A stretch of DNA of 64,000 nt from Gammaproteobacteria bacterium (lineage in GTDB: Bacteria; Pseudomonadota; Gammaproteobacteria; Steroidobacterales; Steroidobacteraceae), in NCBI GenBank assembly GCA_028870355.1, contig JAGWPU010000087.1, forward strand, positions 1 through 64,000. Direction: 5' to 3'. Shown here piece after piece: positions 36,665-44,422 of this stretch (its first letter is position 1; each line of letters starts with the position of its first letter). Both the position numbers and the translations under genes were made by a program. The notes beneath the pieces are model-generated. The model worked only from the letters and a program-made list of their open reading frames with translations. It did no database searches and was not told the DNA's origin.

Positions 36665-38016
36665 TGCGACTCCTGATGACGGGCATGGGCGAACGGTGCG
36701 ATCGAATGCCGGTGCCGTGCATCTGTCGAGCGTGTCGCGTAGAGCAGTCCGGTCAGCGCCAGGCTCGCGACCGCGAGGGCCACGTAGATGCCGTAGCCTC
36801 GTGCGTAACCGACAGGGCCCATCGTCTGCGCGATTCGACCGAGCAGCGGAGGCACGACGAATCCACCGAGCGCGCCGAGTCCTCCGACCCAGCCAGCGGC
36901 CCCACCGACCGCGTCCGGAACGTACTGTGGCACCAGCTTGAAGACCCCCGCATTCGCAATGCCCATGCCGGCGCCGACGAGCAACTCGCCGAGGACGGTC
37001 ATCGAGAACTGGCCCGACGAGGTCATGACGATGGCCCCGGCGAGCAGCAATGCGTAGGCGGCGAGAGCGACCCGTTCGCCGCCGAAGCGGTCCGCCCAGG
37101 CGCCCCCGGGAACGCGGATCAGCGACGCGAACAGGGAGAATCCCGCGGTCAACCCGAGGGCGACCCAGTGCGGGGCGTGGTAGAACGCGGTCCAGAACGT
37201 CGGCAACCACGCGGTCAATGCGAGGAATCCGCCGAACGACGTGAAGTACAGGAATACGAGCGGCCAGGTCCGCCAGCTCGCGGCGGCGTCGAGCAACGTA
37301 CGCAGCACGCTCGGCGCCGGAAGCAGCTCCTGTCCCTGTGCGCGCGCCGCGGCCTCGGCCTCCGGCCCGGGAACTCCCCGGCGCCGCAGCTGGAAGTAGG
37401 GAGCGTCGAACCCGAGGAACGCATAGGCAACGAGTCCGCTGAGGACGAGCGCGAGCGACACGAGGTAGCCGACCCAGAGACCACCGATCGCGATGATCAA
37501 CGGCAGCACGATCGCGACCAACCCCGGCGAGGTATTGCCGAAGCCGGCGTAGAAGGCCAGTGCGCGACCTTGTCGCGTCTTCGGAAACCAATAGGACACC
37601 TGGCCGATGCCGACGGAGAAGGTCGCGATGCCGCACCCGCCGAGCGCACCGAAGAACAACAGGATCGGATAGTGGCGCTGCGTCAGATGCGCCGGGTAGA
37701 GCGTCAGCAGCATCCAGTAGAGTCCGGCGATGCCGATCACCGACGCGATCAGGAGGATCAGGAAGGGCGATTTCCCTCCGGTACGATCCACCGAGGCCCC
37801 GAAGGGGATCCGCAACAGCGAACCCGTGAGCATCGGCATCGCGACCAGCGTGCCGACCTGGGCCGGATCGAGCTGCATGACCTTGATGAAGCTCTGCGCA
37901 GTCGGCCCGAACAGGGAGACGGCGCCGAAGCCGATGAAGAATCCGATCGTTGCACCGATCAGTGACTTACCCGGATCGCCGCGTAACCGGCCGACCGCTC
38001 TCGTTGGCTGCGACAT
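36661..38016 (-). CDS. narK: Nitrate/nitrite transporter NarK (MFS)
   Basis: 451-residue, 12-helix major facilitator. The signature region IGFGAVSLFGPTAQSFIKVM in helix 1-2 and the nitrate-signature GFGNTSPGLVAIVLPLI and GMGIANAGVFKLVPQYVP are NarK/NasA type (nitrate-H+ symport and/or nitrate-nitrite exchange). It is a single unit, not the fused NarK1-NarK2 type. First gene of narKGHJI; ATG 38016. The 33-nt inverted repeat at 38018-38050 ends just before the start, with the ribosome site AAGGGA inside the stem. Confidence 0.95.
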   Translation of the reverse strand: MSQPTRAVGRLRGDPGKSLIGATIGFFIGFGAVSLFGPTAQSFIKVMQLDPAQVGTLVAMPMLTGSLLRIPFGASVDRTGGKSPFLILLIASVIGIAGLYWMLLTLYPAHLTQRHYPILLFFGALGGCGIATFSVGIGQVSYWFPKTRQGRALAFYAGFGNTSPGLVAIVLPLIIAIGGLWVGYLVSLALVLSGLVAYAFLGFDAPYFQLRRRGVPGPEAEAAARAQGQELLPAPSVLRTLLDAAASWRTWPLVFLYFTSFGGFLALTAWLPTFWTAFYHAPHWVALGLTAGFSLFASLIRVPGGAWADRFGGERVALAAYALLLAGAIVMTSSGQFSMTVLGELLVGAGMGIANAGVFKLVPQYVPDAVGGAAGWVGGLGALGGFVVPPLLGRIAQTMGPVGYARGYGIYVALAVASLALTGLLYATRSTDARHRHSIAPFAHARHQESQ

Positions 38017-38017
38017 C

Positions 38018-38050
38018 GTGATTCCCTTCGAGTCTCGACACGGGAATCAC
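38018..38050 (-). promoter_or_regulatory. Hairpin in narK leader covering the ribosome site
   Basis: Perfect 9-bp arms GTGATTCCC (38042-38050 complement side) and GGGAATCAC (complement of 38018-38026) flank a 15-nt loop that can itself pair (TCGAG/CTCGA). In the mRNA the 3' arm contains the narK ribosome site AAGGGA and ends 1 base before AUG 38016, so folding would hide it. It could equally be a protein operator. Confidence 0.6.
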
Positions 38051-38168
38051 TGTAGTCGCGGCGATCCGCGATCGACATCCGTCGGTCGGCGTGTTCCGGT
38101 AGTCCAAACGGATTAGCGGCTTCCCGAGAGGCGTCCTCGGTCAACCGCAATCGGACCCGCCGGGCGAC

Positions 38169-38834
38169 TCATCGGTTCTGGTCACGCCACCCATGCTCGC
38201 TCGCATAGACGGCGATCTCGACACGCGAAGTCAGATCGAGCTTGCGGAGAATGCTCGCGACGTGGATTTTCACGGTCGCCTCGGCGATTTTCAGTTCACG
38301 GGCGATTTCCTTGTTGCTCGAGCCCCCCGCGACCGCCGCTGCGACCTGCCGTTCACGGGGGCTGAGCACGCTCTCGTCGAGGGCCGCGGACGTCGACGCG
38401 ACCAACGGCGCCGCGAATGCGTCCGCCAGCTTCGAGGTCATCTCGGGGCTGATCACCGCTTCGCCGTGGTATGCGCGCTCGATCGCACTCACCAGTTCCG
38501 TGGCATCGCAGCTCTTCAACAGATAGCCGCTCGCGCCCGCCCGGAGCGCCGCCCCGAGATCCGCGGCATCCTCGCTCACCGTCAGCATCACGACCCGCGC
38601 CCCCGGGACCGCATCGCGCAGAGCGCCCACGGCATCGACTCCGCGTACACCGGGCAGATGATTGTCGAGGAGGATCACGTCCGGGCGTTGCAGCGAGACG
38701 ACCCTCGACGCTTCCCCCGCATCCGAGGCCTCGCCGACCACGCGCAGGTGCGGTTCGCGTGCCAGGAGTGCGATCAGGCCTCGACGGAACAAGGTGTGGT
38801 CGTCGACGACGACGAGCCGAATCTCAGCGGTCAC
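38169..38834 (-). CDS. narL: Nitrate/nitrite response regulator NarL
   Basis: 221 residues: receiver domain (acidic pair D11-D12, phosphoacceptor D57 in VILLDNHLPGV, switch Thr in VVMLTVSEDA, conserved K in YLLKSCD) and a LuxR-type helix-turn-helix at about 155-215 (LSPRERQVAAAVAGGSSNKEIARELKIAEATVKIHVASIL). Start is GTG 38834, with GGAGG about 7 bases upstream, 11 bp inside narX; an earlier in-frame ATG would add an Arg/Ser-rich tail outside the family. Pairs with NarX to activate nar genes with nitrate. The 152-bp gap to narK would hold its target promoter; I could not pick clear NarL heptamers. Confidence 0.93.
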   Translation of the reverse strand: MTAEIRLVVVDDHTLFRRGLIALLAREPHLRVVGEASDAGEASRVVSLQRPDVILLDNHLPGVRGVDAVGALRDAVPGARVVMLTVSEDAADLGAALRAGASGYLLKSCDATELVSAIERAYHGEAVISPEMTSKLADAFAAPLVASTSAALDESVLSPRERQVAAAVAGGSSNKEIARELKIAEATVKIHVASILRKLDLTSRVEIAVYASEHGWRDQNR

Positions 38835-40734
38835 GGGCGACCTCCGCCGCGTCCGTCGGCGGCAACTCCAACACGACGGTCGTACCACGCCCAGGCGATG
38901 AGTCGATCCGAAGGGCGCCGTTGATCGTCCGGGCGCGCTCGCGCATGATCTGCATGCCAACCCGTGTCCCGGGCGGATTTGCCTGGGGGTCGAACCCCAC
39001 TCCGTCGTCCGCGATCTCGAACGACCAGTGAGGCTCGCTGCGAATCCGGACGTCGACGTGACTCGCGCGGGCGTGTTTGCGAACGTTCGAGAGCGCTTCC
39101 TGGACGACGTGCAACACCTGAATCTGCACGTCCGCGTCCGGCGGCCTGCCGTGCCCGTCGAGCGTCAGGCGGGTCGGAACACCGCTCTGCAATTCGAACT
39201 TCTGCAGCGTGCTGCGCAGCGCCGATTCGACGTCGATGTCGGACGCACGCGTGCGAAAGTGCAGCAACAGTTCGCGCACGTCTGCCTGGCTCTCTCGAAC
39301 GCCCGCATCCAGCTCGCCGAGCACCGCCTCGACCTCGGGCTTCGATCCGGACTGCAGCGCCGCGCGCAGCAGCTGCACCTGGATCTTGAGAAACGCGAGC
39401 GACTGCGCGATCGAGTCGTGCAGCTCACGGGCGAGCAGGGTCCGTTCCCGGGCAACGACGGCCTCTCGCTCCAGCGCGGCACTGCGCAGCCCCTCCATCG
39501 CGCTTGCGAGGTGTCCGGCGAGTGCCTCGAACAACGAACGTTGGTCGGCGTCCATCTCGACCGGATCGCGATAGAGCAGGTCGAGTTCGCCCAATAAGCG
39601 CTGGTGCAAGCCGACGGGCACGCTGACGACCGTGGTATATCCTTCGCGCAGGCAGACCCGCACCTGCATCGGCGGCGACCCTGCGGCGTCGAGCCGTCGG
39701 ACGAGGATTCCCGATCCCGCGGTCGCGAGGCCGCAATGGCAGGTGCCGGCCGCAAGACAACGCTCCTGATCGACCATCGACTCCGGCACGCCGTCCGAGG
39801 CGAGCAGCGCATAGTGCTCCCGGCCCTCATCGGTCCATCGCAGCAATGCGCCATCGGCGCCGGCAAGCCTGCGCACCGCGCGAACGAAGCCGGTCGACAG
39901 CTCGTCGAGACCCGGCGCGCGCGAGACCAGCCGGCTGATCTCGTAGAGGGCGGCGAGTCGCTTCTGTTGCGACTGCAGGCTGGCCGTCTTGGCTCGAACA
40001 CGCGCCTCGAGCTCTGCGTACGAGGCCTCCAGATGCTGCGCCATCCGGTTGAATCCGCGCGCGAGATCCCCGAGTTCGTCACGGGAATCGACATCGACGC
40101 GCACGGTGAGATCGCCCCTCTCCAGCGCCGACACCCCGCGATGCAGGCGTCCGACCGGAGCGAGAACCAGCAGATATCCCGCATACATCATCAACAACGC
40201 ACCGAGCACCACGAGGGTCGCGAGGCTGACCTGCAGGAGGTGCAGTGCCGCCATCCAGTGATCCAGCCGCCACTCGATCCCCGTCACGAAGGCATCGATT
40301 CCGGAGACGAAGCGATCGACCTCCGCCCGGGTCGGCCGCGGCTCCCGCGGATCGAGCCAGCGGGCACGCAACGCCAGCCAGTCATCGCGGACATGCGCAA
40401 AACGTGCGCGCAGCACCGGGTTCCAGGGAACGAACAGCGGCCGTGCCGGATCGCCGTCACGGAGTTCCGAGAGAATCCGGTCGAATTCGGCGGCGCGCGC
40501 TCGCACCTCGGGGCGATCCGCCTGCGAAGCGGACAACGCCAGACGGTAGCTTAGCATCCGCAGGCGGCCGGCTTCGTTGACCGCCGCGGCACCGCCCTCG
40601 AGGTTCCAGGACAGCCAGACGGTGCCGCCGACCGCCAGCAGCGACAGCGCGAGAAACGCAGCCGCGAACGCCGCGATCTTGCCCGTCAGCGTCCAACCGT
40701 ACCGGCTGCCGGAATCCTCGACACTCGCATCCAT
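38824..40734 (-). CDS. narX: Nitrate/nitrite sensor histidine kinase NarX
   Basis: 636-residue membrane sensor. Two helices (about 18-42, 160-190) flank a periplasmic four-helix domain that contains the P-box VNEAGRLRMLSYRLAL (52-67), the nitrate-binding motif. Then HAMP (about 190-245), a GAF-like cytoplasmic region with a Cys group C-x5-C-x-C, and a HisKA_3 domain with ARELHDSIAQS (His near 438) and an HATPase domain (ADDGVGFDP). Partner NarL overlaps its 3' end by 11 bp. It follows a DUF2249 gene by 115 bp on the same strand, so the DNR-type promoter at 41129-41169 may also drive narXL. Confidence 0.93.
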   Translation of the reverse strand: MDASVEDSGSRYGWTLTGKIAAFAAAFLALSLLAVGGTVWLSWNLEGGAAAVNEAGRLRMLSYRLALSASQADRPEVRARAAEFDRILSELRDGDPARPLFVPWNPVLRARFAHVRDDWLALRARWLDPREPRPTRAEVDRFVSGIDAFVTGIEWRLDHWMAALHLLQVSLATLVVLGALLMMYAGYLLVLAPVGRLHRGVSALERGDLTVRVDVDSRDELGDLARGFNRMAQHLEASYAELEARVRAKTASLQSQQKRLAALYEISRLVSRAPGLDELSTGFVRAVRRLAGADGALLRWTDEGREHYALLASDGVPESMVDQERCLAAGTCHCGLATAGSGILVRRLDAAGSPPMQVRVCLREGYTTVVSVPVGLHQRLLGELDLLYRDPVEMDADQRSLFEALAGHLASAMEGLRSAALEREAVVARERTLLARELHDSIAQSLAFLKIQVQLLRAALQSGSKPEVEAVLGELDAGVRESQADVRELLLHFRTRASDIDVESALRSTLQKFELQSGVPTRLTLDGHGRPPDADVQIQVLHVVQEALSNVRKHARASHVDVRIRSEPHWSFEIADDGVGFDPQANPPGTRVGMQIMRERARTINGALRIDSSPGRGTTVVLELPPTDAAEVARDR

Positions 40735-40849
40735 CGCACGCGCCTCGCGATCGGGAAACGACGGGCGGCCGACATCACGGCATCCCCGTCACGCTCCGGT
40801 ATCGGTCGCGCGACGGTGCGCCTGACTCTTCGCGGACGGAGGACGCGCC

Positions 40850-41089
40850 CTAGGCGGCCGCCCGACGTCCGATTTCGACCCGCCAGGTCGTCGGACCTTC
40901 CTCCAGGTAACTCCAGGAAAATTCTCCCTCGTATTCCGCATCGAACTGGTAGTAGAGAGGCCGCGGATCATGGTCGTTGACGAGTACGAAGGACTCGCCG
41001 GGCTCGAGCGCGGCATACGTCTCGAATATCTGCCGGTGACGATCTCTCGGAATCAGGGTGCGCACGTCGAGCATCTTGAGTTCGGGCAT
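40850..41089 (-). CDS. Single-domain DUF2249 protein
   Basis: 79-residue protein: LKMLDVRTLIPRDRHRQIFETYAALEPGESFVLVNDHDPRPLYYQF, then a beta tail with the Trp pair FSWSYLEEGPTTWRVEI. This is the DUF2249 fold in its one-domain form. ATG 41089 follows AAGGGGAAACC. It is the nearest gene to a class-II FNR/DNR-type promoter (41129-41169) and precedes narX on the same strand. Function unknown; the family is tied to nitrate/nitric-oxide respiration by neighbourhood. Confidence 0.84.
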   Translation of the reverse strand: MPELKMLDVRTLIPRDRHRQIFETYAALEPGESFVLVNDHDPRPLYYQFDAEYEGEFSWSYLEEGPTTWRVEIGRRAAA

Positions 41090-41128
41090 TGGTTTCCCCT
41101 TCGAATGACACGGTCCGATGACGGATCG

Positions 41129-41169
41129 ACTGTATCGCGCGGCGCGCGGCGCGCCTTGACGGGGGTCAA
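41129..41169 (-). promoter_or_regulatory. FNR/DNR-type class-II promoter before DUF2249-narXL
   Basis: Box TTGACGGGGGTCAA (41156-41169) is a perfect 5-bp palindrome with both half-sites one base off TTGAT/ATCAA. A -10-like TACAGT lies on the minus strand at 41134-41129, centre-to-centre 31 bp from the box, the same spacing as at 22157. Transcription would start near 41121, giving a leader of about 32 nt. Confidence 0.7.
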
Positions 41170-41219
41170 GCGATTGCCATCGCCGGACCCGACTGCAGCG
41201 CATCCGGACGCGCCGACGA

Positions 41220-41633
41220 TCACAGGCTGTCGTTCACTCGCGCGATGTTCGCCTCGTGCGCTTGCAACATCCCGGACAATTCGCGTCGCAGACCGTCCTG
41301 CCGCACCTTCGGCAGGAGGTCCCGGAGCTTTCGCACCACCCAACCCTGACCGCGATTTAGAAAGGCGAGGCGCTCGTGCCAATCGCCGATCGCCATCGCT
41401 TTCCCGTAGAACGCACCGGTGCTCGACGACGGTATCGCCCCGAGGGCGGTGATCGCCCGGTGCAACATCGCGCACCACCGCGCTTCGTCCGCCTGAACCG
41501 CCCGCATCAGATCCGCGAGCGTTTCGGATTGCGCGTCGCGGATACTTTCGAGCGCGACGCGTGCACCCGCACGCTCGGCCTCGAGTAGCTCGTTGAGTCG
41601 GGCGACGAGTTCGGCATCATCGATGGCGTTCAT
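41220..41633 (-). CDS. DUF6306 helical-bundle protein
   Basis: 137-residue all-helical, ferritin-like protein with the DUF6306 signature: LNELLEAERAGARVALES, ADEARWCAMLHRAI and TGAFYGKAMAIGDWHERLAFLNRGQGWVVRKLRDLLP, then a helix ending LQAHEANIARVN. Conserved Glu/His residues could bind iron, but the activity is unknown. ATG 41633 has GGGAGA 7 bases upstream. A perfect TTGAT-N4-ATCAA box is centred 52 bp upstream (41679-41692), so expression is probably controlled by the DNR-like regulator. Confidence 0.8.
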   Translation of the reverse strand: MNAIDDAELVARLNELLEAERAGARVALESIRDAQSETLADLMRAVQADEARWCAMLHRAITALGAIPSSSTGAFYGKAMAIGDWHERLAFLNRGQGWVVRKLRDLLPKVRQDGLRRELSGMLQAHEANIARVNDSL

Positions 41634-41678
41634 GGACGTCTCCCGCGGTCGGTTCGTGCTCGGGCACTCCCGACCCGC

Positions 41679-41692
41679 TTGATCTCGATCAA
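41679..41692. promoter_or_regulatory. Perfect FNR/DNR box between DUF6306 and hemerythrin genes
   Basis: TTGATCTCGATCAA is an exact TTGAT-N4-ATCAA match. It sits in the 101-bp divergent region. Towards the plus strand a weak -10 GATCGT (41715-41720) lies 32 bp away; on the minus strand I see no convincing -10. It may drive one or both genes. Confidence 0.75.
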
Positions 41693-41734
41693 GGCACCCA
41701 CCTCCCTGACGGTGGATCGTCGAATCGCGTCGGC

Positions 41735-42322
41735 ATGCTGAACGGTCGCCGGACGAGCGGGTCCGTCACTGTCCGTGCTGCGGCGCAGGTGCCGCGAGCG
41801 ACCGTCGGCATCCCGCAATATCCACCACTCGAGGCGAGGCTCGTGGTCCGGCGTAATCGACTGCTCGGCAGGTTGGCGCGCATCACGCCGATGCAGCCGG
41901 TCGCCCCACCCATTCCGATGCTCCTGGAACACCATGGAATCTTGAATGAGTTGTTCTCTCGGCACCAGACCGCGCTGGTCGAGCGGCAGTGGGCAAGTGC
42001 GACCTCGCTTCTGCTCGACTATGAGCAGCGACTGGCGAGCCACTTCGACCTCGAGGAGCGGGTTCTCCTGAGCCGATGCGATCCATCCATCCCGCTTCGC
42101 TGGTCGACGAGCATCTACACGGCGGAGCACCGCCGAATCACCCGCTTGGTTCGCGACGCGATCGGCCGGCTGGAAGGCGCACGCGCGGTCGAGATCACCT
42201 CCCGGACGCTGATCGGCCTGATCGATGCCGAGGGTCCCCTCAAGCGTCTCGTGGAGCATCATCAGGAACGCGAAGAGATCGGACTTTTCGCGGAGCTCCT
42301 GCGGTCGCAATCTCGCCGTTGA
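41735..42322 (+). CDS. Hemerythrin-like protein with N-terminal extension
   Basis: The hemerythrin-type four-helix bundle begins near PMLLEHHGILNELFSRH and continues with LASHFDLEERVLL, YTAEHRRITRLVRDAI and LKRLVEHHQEREEIGLF, so H/E ligands of a diiron centre are present in the right order. The first ~50 residues from ATG 41735 (Arg-rich, not family-like) may not be translated; ATG 41891 would give a 143-residue protein of normal length. The FNR/DNR box at 41679-41692 predicts a transcript start near 41727, which allows ATG 41735. No clear ribosome site for either start. Confidence 0.78.
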   Translation: MLNGRRTSGSVTVRAAAQVPRATVGIPQYPPLEARLVVRRNRLLGRLARITPMQPVAPPIPMLLEHHGILNELFSRHQTALVERQWASATSLLLDYEQRLASHFDLEERVLLSRCDPSIPLRWSTSIYTAEHRRITRLVRDAIGRLEGARAVEITSRTLIGLIDAEGPLKRLVEHHQEREEIGLFAELLRSQSRR

Positions 42323-42368
42323 CGGCACGGATCCCGTCGACCTTCGCCACGGCGCCGGGTGCAGCGTC

Positions 42369-42391
42369 GTCCCGGGCGACTCCCCCGGGAC
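42369..42391. terminator. Stem-loop between convergent genes
   Basis: Perfect 8-bp arms GTCCCGGG (42369-42376) and CCCGGGAC (42384-42391) with a 7-nt loop, 46 bp after the hemerythrin stop and 3 bp before the AraC-family stop. There is no T-run on either side, so it could act on both strands only as a weak or Rho-assisted terminator. Confidence 0.4.
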
Positions 42392-42394
42392 TCG

Positions 42395-43381
42395 CTATCC
42401 CTTTCCCGTCGACGTCGGGCGCCGGCGCCATTCGGAGGGCGGCACGCCCACGAGTTTCTTGAAGGCCCGGCTGAAAGCCGCGTCCGACTCGTAGCCGACT
42501 TGTTCGGCGATCGCCGCGATGTTGGAACTCGCGTCACTGAGGACGCTCGCCGCAATCTGCATGCGCCACCGCGCGAGATAGCGCATCGGTGGCATTCCCA
42601 GGAGATCGGTGAAGCGTTCCGCGAGGACCGAGCGCGACAGACCCACCTTTCTGCCGAGCTCATCGATCGTCCAGTCATGCGCCGGACTGCCGTGCATCAG
42701 CGACAGGGCCCTGCCGACGAAAGGATCGCGCAGACCGGCCAGCCATCCGGCCCGATCGGCTGGCATGCTCTCCATGTGACGACGCACGACTTCGATGAAC
42801 ATGAGTTCGCTGAGCTTGGCGAGGACGCTCTCGGTGCCGGCTCGCTTCTCGGTCGACTCCGCCACCGCGACCCGGACGAACTGGGCGAGCCAGCCGCCCG
42901 CTGCATCCGACGATGCCCTCACCTTCATCACCGCCGGCAGGTTGTCGAGCAACGGGTTGAACGGTCGCGCGTCGCACGCCAGGAATCCGCACACCAGCCG
43001 TGCGGCGACGGGGCCCTCGTCGCCGTATCTGACCGAAAACGGGAACGTACCATCCACGGGCACGACCGACGCATCGCCGGCCACCGGATTCGCGCGCATT
43101 CCCGGACGACTCGACATCACGTGCGGATCACCCCGGGTGATGACGATGATGTCACCGGCCTCGAGCGTGATCGGCTCGCCACCGATCACGGTGGCGAAAC
43201 ACCGGCCTTGCGTGACGACATGGTACGAGATCAGCCGCTCACCGCCCGGCAGGATCCTCGGCAGGATGAGCTCTGCCGGCGGTTGCTCCGCCACCCACGG
43301 CTCCGTTGCGGCGACTTCGAAGAATGTCGCCCCCGTCAGTCGCACGGTTCGCAGCAGATCCGACAGCGCATCGCTAGGCAT
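42395..43381 (-). CDS. AraC-family transcriptional regulator (cupin-6 type)
   Basis: 328 residues: a cupin-type N-terminal domain (LPGGERLISYHVVTQGRCFATV, ITLEAGDIIVITRGDPHVMS) and a C-terminal AraC helix-turn-helix pair (WTIDELGRKVGLSRSVLAERFTDLLGMPPMRYLARWRM...AEQVGYESDAAFSRAFKKLVGVPPSEWRR). ATG 43381 is chosen; a GTG at 43402 adds seven residues. It diverges from a methyltransferase gene (205 bp between), the probable target. Inducer unknown. Confidence 0.9.
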   Translation of the reverse strand: MPSDALSDLLRTVRLTGATFFEVAATEPWVAEQPPAELILPRILPGGERLISYHVVTQGRCFATVIGGEPITLEAGDIIVITRGDPHVMSSRPGMRANPVAGDASVVPVDGTFPFSVRYGDEGPVAARLVCGFLACDARPFNPLLDNLPAVMKVRASSDAAGGWLAQFVRVAVAESTEKRAGTESVLAKLSELMFIEVVRRHMESMPADRAGWLAGLRDPFVGRALSLMHGSPAHDWTIDELGRKVGLSRSVLAERFTDLLGMPPMRYLARWRMQIAASVLSDASSNIAAIAEQVGYESDAAFSRAFKKLVGVPPSEWRRRPTSTGKG

Positions 43382-43585
43382 TGGAGTTCCGCTCGCAGGC
43401 ACGACGCCGGTCGGTGCGATGACGATTGCGGACGAATCCGGACGTCACGCCAAATCAGCCGGACGACCGAGCATACACGCCGGCGGTCGCCGCGTGTAAA
43501 ACGACTCCTCGACACCTCGGCGTCGGCAGCGACCGGCAGGCCACGCTGGGGCTTCCGGCCGGGCGGTCGCACCCAGGAGGCGAGC

Positions 43586-44422
43586 ATGGAGATCGGAGTC
43601 CAGGCGGTGGAGCCCGCAACGATCGATCTCGAGGCCATCAAGGCCCGGAGCCGTAGCGCGTGGAGCGTCGGCGATTACGCGGCCGTCGGCAACACCTTGC
43701 AGATCGTCGGCGAGATGCTCTGCGAGGCCGTCGATCTACGCTCGAATCAACGGGTGCTCGACGTCGCGGCAGGCAGCGGGAACGCCACCCTCGCAGCCGC
43801 TCGTCGTTTCGCGAACGTGGTGTCGACCGACTTCGTCGAATCGCTGCTGGAGCACGCCGCAAGGCGTGCGGCGGCCGAACGACTGCCGGTCACGTTTCAA
43901 CCGGCGGATGCGGAGCGCCTGCCCTTCCCGGCCGAGAGCTTCGACGTCGTGCTCTCCACGTTCGGTGTGATGTTCACGCCGAACCAGGAACAGGCGGCAC
44001 GGGAACTCCTGCGGGTCTGCCGCCGGGGCGGCACGATCGGACTGGCCAATTGGACGCCCGGCGGATTCATCGGAAAGCTCTTCCAGATCCTCGGTCGGTA
44101 CGTCCCGTCGGCACCGGGCGTGAAATCGCCGCTGCTCTGGGGCACGAAAGCCCACCTCGATGGGTTGTTCGGGTCCGATGCGGTGGTCGAGACGACCATC
44201 ACGCAGTTCGTGTTCCGTTACCGGTCGAACCGACACTGGATCGAGTTCTTCAGCACCCGATATGGACCGATGGTGAAGGCATTCGCTGCGCTCGACCCGG
44301 ACGCGCGGGCGCGCCTCGAGGCGGACATCGACGCACTCCTCGAGCAGCTCAACGTGGCGCAGGACGGGTCCCTGGTCATTCCGGGCGAATACCTCGAAGT
44401 CGTGGTCACGCGACGCACGTGA
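43586..44422 (+). CDS. Class I SAM-dependent methyltransferase
   Basis: 278-residue cytoplasmic enzyme. SAM-binding motif VLDVAAGSGNATLAAAR at about residues 54-70, motif II-like PADAERLPFPAESFDVVLSTFGVMF, and the RVCRRGGTIGLANWTP post-II segment typical of UbiE/Methyltransf_11-type enzymes. Acceptor substrate unknown. AGGAGG lies 5 bases before ATG 43586. It diverges from the AraC-family regulator. Its 3' end abuts the homology limit of the convergent TolC gene; the TolC reading frame continues antisense through this gene. Confidence 0.9.
   Translation: MEIGVQAVEPATIDLEAIKARSRSAWSVGDYAAVGNTLQIVGEMLCEAVDLRSNQRVLDVAAGSGNATLAAARRFANVVSTDFVESLLEHAARRAAAERLPVTFQPADAERLPFPAESFDVVLSTFGVMFTPNQEQAARELLRVCRRGGTIGLANWTPGGFIGKLFQILGRYVPSAPGVKSPLLWGTKAHLDGLFGSDAVVETTITQFVFRYRSNRHWIEFFSTRYGPMVKAFAALDPDARARLEADIDALLEQLNVAQDGSLVIPGEYLEVVVTRRT

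Noticed and set aside
41630-42328. 232-codon minus-strand frame opposite the hemerythrin gene
   Set aside because: The plus strand has the hemerythrin ligand pattern; the minus frame shows none.
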